From Halalkalibacter okhensis (lineage in GTDB: Bacteria; Bacillota; Bacilli; Bacillales; Bacillaceae_D), in assembly GCF_000787375.1 (NCBI RefSeq), contig NZ_JRJU01000003.1:209326-273325 (forward strand): a stretch of 64,000 nucleotides of DNA, given 5' to 3'. The notes beneath the pieces are model-generated. The model saw nothing but the letters and a program-made list of their open reading frames with translations, ran no database searches and had not been told where the DNA came from. Positions 1 to 7,025 of the stretch are shown here, piece after piece. The translations under genes were made by a program, and so were the position numbers. The stretch's first letter is position 1; each line of letters starts with the position of its first letter.

Positions 1-387
1 AAGAGAAAGCACATTCCCTCTGCCATCCCTAATGATTTGAACATAGGCATTTCCCCATAATAAAAGATGACTCATCAGTGTTTCCCTAAACACAAACGAA
101 GTCATCTCGGAATTCGGCTCATCGTGGAGCATGTTATATAAATTGTGTTCCATTGCTTTTTCTTTACCGTTATCGGTGTATTTATATAAATGCAGCGGAA
201 GACTAGCGATCGTTTCGGCTAGTATTCGAACACACGCATAAACTGCGGTTGTTTGCATGGCAGTTCTTTCATTTACTGCTTTACCGCTTGTGGTACTACC
301 AAAGAAAAAACTGTACGTACTTCCTAGAAAGCTGTTCTTTGGGCTAGCTCTTGATTGAAATAGTTTTGATATAATTGGTATTTTCAT
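1..387 (-). CDS. Phage portal protein, N-terminal part (cut by window edge)
   Basis: The portal forms the dodecameric DNA entry pore of the phage head and is the docking site of the terminase. Only the first 129 codons are inside the window; the rest continues past position 1. The translation begins MKIPIISKLFQSR and contains the family hallmarks AVYACVRILAETIASLPLHLY (here residues about 45-65) and LLWGNAYVQIIRD, typical of HK97-type portal proteins. The ATG at 387 follows a GGAGGTGGAG ribosome site. In most phages of this type the portal directly follows the large terminase, but here four membrane-protein genes and a terminator lie between them. Family assignment is firm; completeness of the gene cannot be judged. 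Confidence 0.9.
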   Translation of the reverse strand, partial: MKIPIISKLFQSRASPKNSFLGSTYSFFFGSTTSGKAVNERTAMQTTAVYACVRILAETIASLPLHLYKYTDNGKEKAMEHNLYNMLHDEPNSEMTSFVFRETLMSHLLLWGNAYVQIIRDGRGNVLSL

Positions 388-411
388 GATCTCCACCTCC
401 TAAAATGAGCA

Positions 412-436
412 TAAAAAAACACCCTTGAAAGAGTGT
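412..436 (-). terminator. Intrinsic terminator ending the membrane-protein cassette
   Basis: On the minus strand the stem ACACTC / GGGTGT (one G-U pair) with a six-base loop is followed at once by seven T. It lies between the stop of the 467-967 gene and the ribosome site of the portal gene, so it insulates the cassette from the phage structural genes unless late transcription reads through. Confidence 0.7.
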
Positions 437-466
437 ATAGGTCTATTTGAAACAGTAACTCCAAAA

Positions 467-967
467 TTATTGAGCTATTTTTTGTTTTTCTTCTAGTTTC
501 CTTACCCAACCAATCCATAACCTAGTCACTAATGATTTTACATTAAGACTAATAAATGAATGATACCATTTCCAACCTTTCTTAAATTTAATTAAACCTG
601 TCTTTCTTTCTGCCCAAAGTTCTACCAAAATCATTGGTATTGTGAAGCAAAATAGTTTTATAAATATAATATATGGCTTATGGTCTTTTTCGGTTAGCTG
701 ATTAAAAATAACAGTCATTGTTGGGTATAGTAAATAATCAAACAAAAAATTTATTTTAAATATTTTAGGCAATAGTCGTGTAGGATACTTCACTGTGTTG
801 TACGAAACAACTATTTTATCAATTATTCCATTTGTTACTGCATTCCACAGATAAACCAATAACCAATCTTTAATTGGTGGTTTCCGTAGAACAAGTGTTA
901 ATAATCCAATTCCTAATACAAAAAAGCCTCGTAAGATATTCTTATCTATTATCTTATTTCCTTGCAT
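467..967 (-). CDS. Small multi-spanning membrane protein, CBO0543-like
   Basis: Function unknown. A 166-residue, very hydrophobic protein with about four membrane segments (near residues 12-28, 35-52, 75-95 and 105-120) and a basic C-terminal tail. The pattern KDWLLVYLWNAVTNG ... PTMTVIF ... ELWAERKTGLIKFKKGW resembles the CBO0543 family of uncharacterised Firmicute membrane proteins, by recollection of the family, not by a search. The ATG at 967 is chosen because AGGAGG lies upstream; the spacing of 11 is long and the site is inside a hairpin (971-1004). It is the last gene of a four-gene cassette and resembles the cassette's first gene (2383-2817) in topology and in the P...F...E(L/W)...G...W pattern, so the two look like paralogues. 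Confidence 0.6.
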   Translation of the reverse strand: MQGNKIIDKNILRGFFVLGIGLLTLVLRKPPIKDWLLVYLWNAVTNGIIDKIVVSYNTVKYPTRLLPKIFKINFLFDYLLYPTMTVIFNQLTEKDHKPYIIFIKLFCFTIPMILVELWAERKTGLIKFKKGWKWYHSFISLNVKSLVTRLWIGWVRKLEEKQKIAQ

Positions 968-970
968 TAA

Positions 971-1004
971 AAGAAGCACCTCCTATTGTTATAGGGTGCT
1001 TCTT
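971..1004 (-). promoter_or_regulatory. Hairpin that buries a ribosome binding site
   Basis: Arms 971-980 and 995-1004 are perfect 10-base complements (AAGAAGCACC / GGTGCTTCTT), extended inward by CTAT / ATAG. The AGGAGGTG ribosome site of the 467-967 gene is inside the 3' arm. The 3' arm ends CTTCTTTTA, so it could also act as a weak terminator for the 1053-1514 gene. Either way, expression of the last cassette gene should be lower than that of its neighbours. Confidence 0.55.
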
Positions 1005-1052
1005 TTATGAAAATTTATGTGATGATATTACACCATAACTAAAGGAAAAAAA

Positions 1053-1514
1053 TTATCCTTCTACTTTAGCAACGCCCAATGCCAAGTGCTCCCAAAGTAC
1101 CTCTTCTACTTTCTCCACAAGTTCACTAGGACACTCTACGACTAGAACAACTTCTGATTTTTTCCCTTTTACTTCCCGTTTCCTTTTATGCACAACTTTA
1201 AAAATGATGTAATCAATAATAAAACCAATAATAAATCCGCTTGCCGCCCCAATTAACCCCCAATATATTGGACCCCATTCTAAAACAAAACCGATACTTG
1301 CTCCAATCACAGCAAATGCAGTTCCAATTGCAGCCCCCTTATCGAACAAGCTAATACCATCTGCCCGGTGAAGTGTATCAAACAATCTTCTCTCTTCAAC
1401 TCGATTAATGAGTGGTACAGCAAGTATACTCTCTTTTTTCACTCCTACTTTCTCTAAGGATGTAATGGCTAATTCAAGATAGGACGAGTGTTCAAAGGTA
1501 GAAAAGATTTGCAT
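1053..1514 (-). CDS. Glycine-zipper membrane protein with split ferredoxin-like ends
   Basis: Function unknown; 153 residues. The N-terminal 45 residues (MQIFSTFEHSSYLELAITSL) and the C-terminal 35 (SEVVLVVECPSELVEKVEEVL) each look like a beta-alpha-beta half, and between them is a glycine-rich hairpin of two membrane segments (GAAIGTAFAVIGASIGF and GLIGAASGFIIGFIIDYIIF). This layout recalls the small stress-induced glycine-zipper proteins of bacilli (YflT/DUF1269-like), but I cannot place it in a named family. Its ATG at 1514 is just downstream of a GAGGTGAAAT site inside the end of the preceding gene (stop at 1515), so the two genes are translationally coupled. Confidence 0.65.
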   Translation of the reverse strand: MQIFSTFEHSSYLELAITSLEKVGVKKESILAVPLINRVEERRLFDTLHRADGISLFDKGAAIGTAFAVIGASIGFVLEWGPIYWGLIGAASGFIIGFIIDYIIFKVVHKRKREVKGKKSEVVLVVECPSELVEKVEEVLWEHLALGVAKVEG

Positions 1515-2306
1515 TTATTTCACCTCATCTGCTGAAATTGGAATTTTAACTCGATAGTTTTGATAGTTTTCTTTTAAAAATTTTCGTTGTTCACTTTCAA
1601 ATAGCTTATTATTTTCAACGGTATTAACGTAAGAATCATATACAGCAAAACCAAAGTGAGAAGGCATAAACAAGAACCATTGCGGGTCGATGGCTTGAGT
1701 TGCTTGTCCAATCTCTCCTATGAATAGGTAATGGATAGCAACAAGGACATTCGAAAAGTAAACAAAAACAATGATAAAAGCCATCGTGAAAATCGCGGTT
1801 AGAACTCGATGAATATATAATTGTCCCAACCCTGGTGTTAAAAGTGACCAAACCACTGCCATAAGAGGTCTTCTTTTATCTAAATAGTTTATTTCTAAAG
1901 CAGCTATAGTGTATGAATTAAAATCAGCATTTTCCCTTTCGGCTAGGATGAATACTTTGTTCATATCAACAGAAGTACGATAACTATCCCATATTGCAAA
2001 AATATAAACAGGTATATACAAAAGCAACCATCTTGGTTCAAGAACTTCTTTTGCCATGCCTATATTACCAGTAAAAGAATAAACAATAGCAATGTTTAAA
2101 TTGGACATATTATTTACAAGGATTTCCCACAAAAATAATGCATACCCTCTAAGATACTTAGATAAAAGAAGGTGACCAAAGCCAGGAAATGCTGCAGACC
2201 ACCATGCGATCATATATGGATTACGTAAATGTAGTTGTGTTGTTCCAATAGCACTAACGTGAGCTTTAAATCTACGTTCCCTATTTGTTGGGTTAAAGTT
2301 ATTCAT
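1515..2306 (-). CDS. Membrane protein made of two homologous halves
   Basis: Function unknown; 263 residues, no recognised enzyme motif. The protein is an internal duplication of a roughly 95-residue membrane unit. Repeat 1 (about residues 29-130) has WWSAAFPGFGHLLLSKYL, NIGMAKEVLEPRW and AIWDSYRTSVDMNKVF; repeat 2 (about 140-245) has VVWSLLTPGLGQLYIHRVL, EIGQATQAIDPQW and AVYDSYVNTVENNKLF. Conserved in both are PGxGxL, IGxA...PxW and DSYxxxVxxNKxF. Each half has two to three membrane segments. The N- and C-terminal tails are charged and probably cytoplasmic. The ATG at 2306 follows AAGGTG. The central place in the cassette and the coupling to the downstream glycine-zipper gene suggest a joint membrane function, which is inference. 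Confidence 0.65.
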   Translation of the reverse strand: MNNFNPTNRERRFKAHVSAIGTTQLHLRNPYMIAWWSAAFPGFGHLLLSKYLRGYALFLWEILVNNMSNLNIAIVYSFTGNIGMAKEVLEPRWLLLYIPVYIFAIWDSYRTSVDMNKVFILAERENADFNSYTIAALEINYLDKRRPLMAVVWSLLTPGLGQLYIHRVLTAIFTMAFIIVFVYFSNVLVAIHYLFIGEIGQATQAIDPQWFLFMPSHFGFAVYDSYVNTVENNKLFESEQRKFLKENYQNYRVKIPISADEVK

Positions 2307-2382
2307 AATACACCTTCAACTTTTCATAATGTTAAGGTTATAATTTACTTTATTTGGGAAATTTATCCATAGTCCAATCAAC

Positions 2383-2817
2383 CTAATGTTTAATGTAATA
2401 GTAATGCAACCTTAATATTGGGATAATGATTAAATAAAAGATAGCTGAAAACCAAAGATTCCAGCCGGTATAGGTTAAATAACCAGAATAAACAACCGTC
2501 CACTCAAAAAATGTTGAAAAAGCTACCCAAAACAACCAATAAACGATAAATCGCAAGAACTCTTTAGGCATAAAGTTAATGAATAGTACACCAAACATAG
2601 GTGCAGTTAGGAGCTTAATTAACACTACTCCAACACTTAACCTTTCGTCTCCTGCAAAATAATAAAGCCCCATTACATTCCATAACAATAAATCAGCTAT
2701 AACTTCTACGCATACTACTGTAATCCAAATAATATAAATGTCTTTTTTCTGCATTTTCTTAGGTATAAACGGAATAATTAATAGAAGTAGTGCAGTTACG
2801 AGATACACATAAAGCAT
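2383..2817 (-). CDS. Small multi-spanning membrane protein, CBO0543-like
   Basis: Function unknown; 144 residues with about five hydrophobic segments covering most of the chain. The motif order KDIYIIWITVV, then a central PMFGVLFINFMPKEF, then FFEWTVVYSGYLTYTGWNLW parallels the last gene of the cassette (467-967) and suggests the same CBO0543-like family. The ATG at 2817 has a GGTGGAG site eight bases upstream. It is the first gene of the cassette and is preceded by a 190-bp gap after the large terminase gene, where a separate promoter could sit. No signal peptide or catalytic motif is visible. Confidence 0.6.
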   Translation of the reverse strand: MLYVYLVTALLLLIIPFIPKKMQKKDIYIIWITVVCVEVIADLLLWNVMGLYYFAGDERLSVGVVLIKLLTAPMFGVLFINFMPKEFLRFIVYWLFWVAFSTFFEWTVVYSGYLTYTGWNLWFSAIFYLIIIPILRLHYYYIKH

Positions 2818-2908
2818 AGGATGGTCTCCACCTTTTTAAAGAAATACCATTACCTATGTATTTTTTTACAATAATAAGCAGTTTTATACGAACCCTTCTA
2901 CGCCACCG

Positions 2909-2936
2909 ATATTCAGTAACGTAACTCTAATTGCAA
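2909..2936 (-). promoter_or_regulatory. Candidate promoter of the membrane cassette
   Basis: The 190-bp gap 2818-3007 holds no gene. On the minus strand it contains TTGCAA, a 16-base spacer and GAATAT, a passable vegetative promoter reading into the cassette. No other strong signal was seen in the gap. Weak evidence. Confidence 0.3.
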
Positions 2937-3007
2937 CATTCTTCTTTTTTACATAAATTGCTTTCTATTCAAATAGAGCATTTAGTACATTTTACTAACT
3001 ATGTTAA

Positions 3008-4552
3008 TCAAAGAATTAATATCCCCCTACCATCATAAACACTTTCTCTATTTTCATTTCGAATCGCTCGATCCAACGCCATAATCATTGCTACAGCACC
3101 ATCAATTCGCTCTGTACTTTTCTCTTTATCAGGCTTTATGTTACCAGCAGGGTCGGTTTTGACGAAGATGTTGTCCATCATCCACCTTAAAACTGGATTC
3201 CCACCGTGAACAATCCTTTTCTCAAGGGTTATTTTCATTAATTCCTTTGATGCTGGAGACATATCTTTATATCCTTGTCCAAAAGGAACGACAGAAAAGC
3301 CCATCCCTTCTAAGTTCTGAACCATTTGTACGGCACCCCAGCGGTCAAAGGCTATTTCTTTAATGTTGTATTTCGTTCCTAGCTCTTCGATAAACTTCTC
3401 GATAAATCCATAATGAACTACGTTTCCTTCAGTGGTTTTGATATAACCTTGTTTCTCCCAGATGTCATATGGAACATGGTCTCGTCGAACCCTTACTTTC
3501 AAGTTATCGTCAGGGATCCAGAAGTAAGGGAGAACAATAAACTTCTCATCCTCCGTTCTTGGTGGAAAAACAAGTACAAAAGCTGTAATATCTGTTGTAC
3601 TCGAAAGGTCTAACCCACCAAAACACTCTCTACCACGAAGCAAGTCCAAATCAACCTGTTCATCACAAGCATCCCATTTCTCCATTTGCATCCAACGGGT
3701 CGATTGCTTCACCCATTGATTTAGCCGCAGCTGTCTAAAAATGTTCTCTTCCGCAGGGTTTTCCTTTGCACTTAAATAAGCATTTCTCACTTTTTCTATG
3801 TCAATGGTATGGCCAAGAGATGGATTGGCTTTGTACCAGTTTTTTTCGTCAGTCCAGTCATCGTCATCATCAATTCCGTAAATGGCAGGATAAAAAGTAG
3901 GGTCAATTTTTCTCCCTTCCAAAAGATCCACTGCTTTTTGATGTACTTCATAACAAATTGAGTTTCGGTCTGTACCAGCTGTAGTAATTAAAAAGAATAA
4001 GGGTTGCAGACGAGCATCACCAGAACCCTTTGTCATTACATCAAATAAATCACGGTTCGGTTGGGCATGTAATTCATCAAACACTACAGCATGAACATTC
4101 AGACCATGTTTCGTGTAGGCTTCTGCAGATAATACCTGGTAAAAACTATTCGTAGGTTTATAGACTAGTCGCTTCATTGACATAACTGGTTTAAATCGTT
4201 TCTTCAATGCTGGTGACTGTTCTACCATTTCTACTGCAACATCAAACACTATCGAAGCCTGTTGTCTATCAGAAGCACAGCCATAAACTTCAGCGCCCCA
4301 CTCTCCATCGCCACAGGTCATAAGGAGTGCAAGTGCGGCTGCAAGTTCACTTTTCCCATTCTTCTTAGGAATTTCAACATAAGCTGTATTATATTGCCGA
4401 TACCCATTATCTTTCACAGTTCCGAAAATATTCCTGACAATTTGGTCCTGCCAAGGCAAAAGTTCAAAAGGAACCCCACGCCATTGCCCTTTCGTATGCT
4501 TTAAACAGTTGATAAAGTTGACGGCATGCTGTGCTTTTTTCTCATCATACAC
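3008..4552 (-). CDS. Phage terminase large subunit (TerL)
   Basis: The ATPase and nuclease that pumps DNA into the prohead and cuts the concatemer. The 514-residue protein shows a Walker A-like segment PKKNGKSELAAA near residue 67, a Walker B VVFDELHAQ near 160, a motif-III-like LFFLITTAGT near 210, and the RNase H-like nuclease start GGLDLSSTTDI near 315, all in the order usual for HK97-type TerL. The C-terminus RGILIL is also typical. The GTG at 4552 gives an N-terminus (M)YDEKKAQHAVNFI matching the family and overlaps the end of terS by 8 bases; upstream in-frame starts (4561, 4567) are possible. Confidence 0.93.
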   Translation of the reverse strand: MYDEKKAQHAVNFINCLKHTKGQWRGVPFELLPWQDQIVRNIFGTVKDNGYRQYNTAYVEIPKKNGKSELAAALALLMTCGDGEWGAEVYGCASDRQQASIVFDVAVEMVEQSPALKKRFKPVMSMKRLVYKPTNSFYQVLSAEAYTKHGLNVHAVVFDELHAQPNRDLFDVMTKGSGDARLQPLFFLITTAGTDRNSICYEVHQKAVDLLEGRKIDPTFYPAIYGIDDDDDWTDEKNWYKANPSLGHTIDIEKVRNAYLSAKENPAEENIFRQLRLNQWVKQSTRWMQMEKWDACDEQVDLDLLRGRECFGGLDLSSTTDITAFVLVFPPRTEDEKFIVLPYFWIPDDNLKVRVRRDHVPYDIWEKQGYIKTTEGNVVHYGFIEKFIEELGTKYNIKEIAFDRWGAVQMVQNLEGMGFSVVPFGQGYKDMSPASKELMKITLEKRIVHGGNPVLRWMMDNIFVKTDPAGNIKPDKEKSTERIDGAVAMIMALDRAIRNENRESVYDGRGILIL

Positions 4553-5030
4553 CCTTACCACCCCCACCTTGAAAGAGCATAAACTCCATTGGATCATTGG
4601 CATCAGTTGGTTTGTCAGCCGCAATTCTACTTCTCGATGAAGGAGTTAACCCAAACTGCTCACAGAAACGATTCATGATTTTGAGATAGCTCTGAGCGAT
4701 GGACACCTGTGGCACTTGTTGCCAGTACCCTGAAGGGGTTTTTACAATCGTTCCATGTTTCGTGATAAATTCTTCTGCCTCTTTCCATCTTGCATAGGCT
4801 TGGCAGTATCCCGCAAAGGCTGCCATATCTACTTCTGTTAATATTCCTAGCTGCTCCAATTGCTTCACCATTCTACGCCACTCTTTTTTAGCTTCAGGTT
4901 CTAACCAAGCTGGACATCTAGGGGCTTTCTTATCCGGTTTTGGTTCATTTTGATTAAGATCCCTCTTTCCAGGGTTACCTTCTAATGCTTTAATTGCTGT
5001 TGGTTTTGGTTTTCTACCTCGTTGTGCCAC
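4545..5030 (-). CDS. Phage terminase small subunit (P27 type)
   Basis: Recognises the packaging site and recruits TerL. The 161-residue protein carries the signature GRKPKPTAIKALEGNPGKR near the N-terminus, followed by PxxP and W-rich segments (APRCPAWLEPEAKKEW) and a C-terminal region with GLTPSSRSRI, the standard pattern of P27-family small terminases. The GTG start at 5030 is preceded by GGGAGGTGG at good spacing and begins right before the signature; the longer upstream reading adds a charged stretch that the family lacks. It overlaps terL by 8 bases. Confidence 0.9.
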   Translation of the reverse strand: MAQRGRKPKPTAIKALEGNPGKRDLNQNEPKPDKKAPRCPAWLEPEAKKEWRRMVKQLEQLGILTEVDMAAFAGYCQAYARWKEAEEFITKHGTIVKTPSGYWQQVPQVSIAQSYLKIMNRFCEQFGLTPSSRSRIAADKPTDANDPMEFMLFQGGGGKGV

Positions 5031-5110
5031 AGGCTCCACCTCCCTTCTTTTCACAAAAGCAAAGAGCCTATCTTTTGATAGACTCCAAAATCCCAAACCT
5101 AAATTTTTAG

Positions 5111-5320
5111 TTATTGGCCTTTAATCCCTTTATAATTGTAATTCCCCTTCTTTATTTCCTCATGATCGGCTTTGACCGCTTCGTCATAGTCATCCCTTTT
5201 CTTTTCCTTATCCTTACACTTCAGACAAATACAATCGGTATTGTACATCGACATAATCCGTCCACCTTTCAAGCTTCCACCACATCGGTCACAGTGTGTT
5301 TGAGTGAAAAATGTATCCAT
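5111..5320 (-). CDS. Small phage protein with two CxxC zinc knuckles
   Basis: A 69-residue hydrophilic protein with CDRCGG near residue 10 and CICLKC near residue 32, a four-cysteine zinc ribbon, followed by a charged tail. Proteins of this size and pattern are common just upstream of terminase genes in Bacillus and Clostridium prophages and have no assigned role. Its start at 5320 touches the stop of the preceding gene. Zinc binding is inferred from the cysteines. Confidence 0.7.
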   Translation of the reverse strand: MDTFFTQTHCDRCGGSLKGGRIMSMYNTDCICLKCKDKEKKRDDYDEAVKADHEEIKKGNYNYKGIKGQ

Positions 5321-5550
5321 CAGTTACCTCCCAATGTGTACTTTTCTCGAGTCTTATCGATGAACTGCTGGAGGTGTTCGGCATTCTCTTCGAATTCCAT
5401 GTCGCTGTTCCAGAAAAGGTCCAAGTCCTCAAGCAAATACAGAATGGTTAGTACACTTTCCTTTGCATCAGCTTCACCAAGTACTACCTCTTTTTCAATG
5501 ATGGTAGCAATCAACCCTCGTATCATTGCCCGAAAGGTTTCTCTATTCAT
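5320..5550 (-). CDS. Small acidic phage protein
   Basis: Unrecognised 76-residue protein, largely helical and acidic in its second half (DLFWNSDMEFEENAEHLQQF). The ATG at 5550 is chosen because AGGTAAG lies just upstream and overlaps the last codons of the preceding gene (stop at 5543); a longer reading upstream would overlap that gene by more than 50 bases. It ends at the start of the zinc-knuckle gene. Tight packing supports a real gene in the operon. Confidence 0.6.
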   Translation of the reverse strand: MNRETFRAMIRGLIATIIEKEVVLGEADAKESVLTILYLLEDLDLFWNSDMEFEENAEHLQQFIDKTREKYTLGGN

Positions 5551-6304
5551 TTGGCTTACCTGCTTTTCTAAAGGCCCCGCTTCCTTCAAGGTTGGCAAGT
5601 AGCACCTTTCTTGTTGTTTTATACTCGCTCCCGTTCATCCCAAGGCGAATGAGCCAAGTACGCAAGGCATATTTCGGATTGTCATCCTGTGCTTGCTTAA
5701 ACGATGCTCGCTTTTGCTTTAGGGCACTTTTGTTGATGAATGCCGCTAGGTCTTGAAAAGCTGCAATCTGGTCCGCTTCCAAGATTTCCGCTTTTAGCTT
5801 AATGGTGAAGGTCTCCTTTTCAAAATCAAAAGCTAGTCCTGGGACCCTTTCCTGTCCGAGTTCATCGATTGCTTTCTGAAACTCTTCAAAGGTGTTTATC
5901 TCTTTGAAGCTTAAATCCTCTGCAAAAGTGCCATCAATCAGCGGTTCGGTTAGCTTGAAGGCTTTCACGATCAAGTGTTGCTTGCTAAAAAGCATGTTTA
6001 CTAGATTGCGTAGCGTGGTTCCTGAATGCCCTTCTAGCGGAAGTGTAATTTCTAAACCGTCAATCTCTAAGGGCTCATGCTTTTCTTCTGCTGGCTGCTC
6101 TAGCTCTCTCTCCGGCTCTAGCGGGTTAGTAATCTCTTCAAAAGTCTTAACTTCTCCAACTGAAGTTGTGATTGTTCCTTGCCTGTCGATTGTGTAGGTT
6201 TCTTTAGTCATTTCAATTTCGTAGGCAAAGGTTGGAGCATTCAAATACTTCGGCTTTACTCCGAAAAACTCGCCTAGTTGCTTTACCATTTCTTTTCGGT
6301 TCAT
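5543..6304 (-). CDS. Phage protein of the 'virulence-related' family
   Basis: A 253-residue acidic protein, MNRKEMVKQLGEFFGVKPKY at the N-terminus, a linker rich in E and P near residues 60-85, then a conserved central part GHSGTTLRNLVNMLFSKQHL and a C-terminal part RASFKQAQDDNPKYALRTW. Proteins like it are often annotated as virulence-related in Clostridium and Bacillus prophages, but I know of no experimental function. The ATG at 6304 has a perfect AGGAGGT site seven bases upstream. The C-terminal 'YALRTWLIRLGMNGSEYK' segment is the best-conserved part by recollection. Confidence 0.7.
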   Translation of the reverse strand: MNRKEMVKQLGEFFGVKPKYLNAPTFAYEIEMTKETYTIDRQGTITTSVGEVKTFEEITNPLEPERELEQPAEEKHEPLEIDGLEITLPLEGHSGTTLRNLVNMLFSKQHLIVKAFKLTEPLIDGTFAEDLSFKEINTFEEFQKAIDELGQERVPGLAFDFEKETFTIKLKAEILEADQIAAFQDLAAFINKSALKQKRASFKQAQDDNPKYALRTWLIRLGMNGSEYKTTRKVLLANLEGSGAFRKAGKPNE

Positions 6305-6430
6305 TTTAGTTACCTCCTGTGTTTTGGTGTAGTACATATATCACTCTAAACACAGGTAATAGCAAGTCTTTCCGGCCAGATATTCGCATTTATTTTTAAC
6401 GTAAAAAGCAAGCCCCTCAAGGCCTGCCCT

Positions 6431-6745
6431 TTAATCATTTTCAATCCCAACATACCTTGCATAAGTATATCCCTCGTTATTAACAAGAATCTTTTCACCG
6501 GTATCTTGGTTAATCACTCGAATGCAACGAACCTCTCTGTTTTCATTCACTCCACCATCTTCCTCGGTGATCCAAGGCTGGTCGTTAAAAAAGTCATTTG
6601 CTAAGGAATGAAATTCGTCGCCCTCCAATAGCACCTCTTTTATCACACTGTAACTTTGACCCTGTTGCCCACTCTTTATCGCTTGTTCAGTCAATTCCTC
6701 CAACTCGGTCAGGTCGCCTATTTTCCTACCGAAGATCGCTCTCAT
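6431..6745 (-). CDS. Small phage protein (DUF6329-like)
   Basis: A 104-residue hydrophilic protein starting MRAIFGRKIGDLTELEEL and ending NNEGYTYARYVGIEND. The C-terminal pattern CIRVINQDTGEKILVNNEGYTYARYVG occurs in many Firmicute prophage proteins annotated DUF6329; the match is from memory. The start at 6745 has GGAGTGATTAG upstream, and the preceding gene ends 8 bases earlier. Function unknown. A 126-bp gap (6305-6430) follows it and holds no further gene. Confidence 0.65.
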   Translation of the reverse strand: MRAIFGRKIGDLTELEELTEQAIKSGQQGQSYSVIKEVLLEGDEFHSLANDFFNDQPWITEEDGGVNENREVRCIRVINQDTGEKILVNNEGYTYARYVGIEND

Positions 6746-6752
6746 GTACTAA

Positions 6753-6950
6753 TCACTCCACTTCAACGTATTCCATCATAATTTGCAGGGCCTCATCATA
6801 GGAACCAGATAACATCACTCGCTCACTTACTTCCTTCGCTTCATCGGCTTTTCCGTTTTCCTTTAAGGTTCGACTGACCCGACCGAGGATAGAAAAGATA
6901 TTTCCATCTTCACCAACAAGTTTGCAAGTTGGTTTAACTATTTCTTCCAT
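6753..6950 (-). CDS. Small phage protein of unknown function
   Basis: A 65-residue protein with the pattern CKLVGEDGNIFSILGRVSRTL in its first half and YDEALQIMMEYVEVE at the end. This short family is frequent next to ParB-methyltransferases and terminase genes in Firmicute prophages and is uncharacterised. The ATG at 6950 follows TTGGAGGTGTAGCA, a strong ribosome site. Confidence 0.65.
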   Translation of the reverse strand: MEEIVKPTCKLVGEDGNIFSILGRVSRTLKENGKADEAKEVSERVMLSGSYDEALQIMMEYVEVE

Positions 6951-7025
6951 TGCTACACCTCCAATCTATTAAGGTAGTAGCATATTGCCATACAGGTTGA
7001 AACATAGCAACTAGATTCATAGCTA

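Noticed and set aside
5114..5602. 162-codon plus-strand ORF
   Set aside because: It is the shadow of three tightly packed minus-strand phage genes with good ribosome sites.
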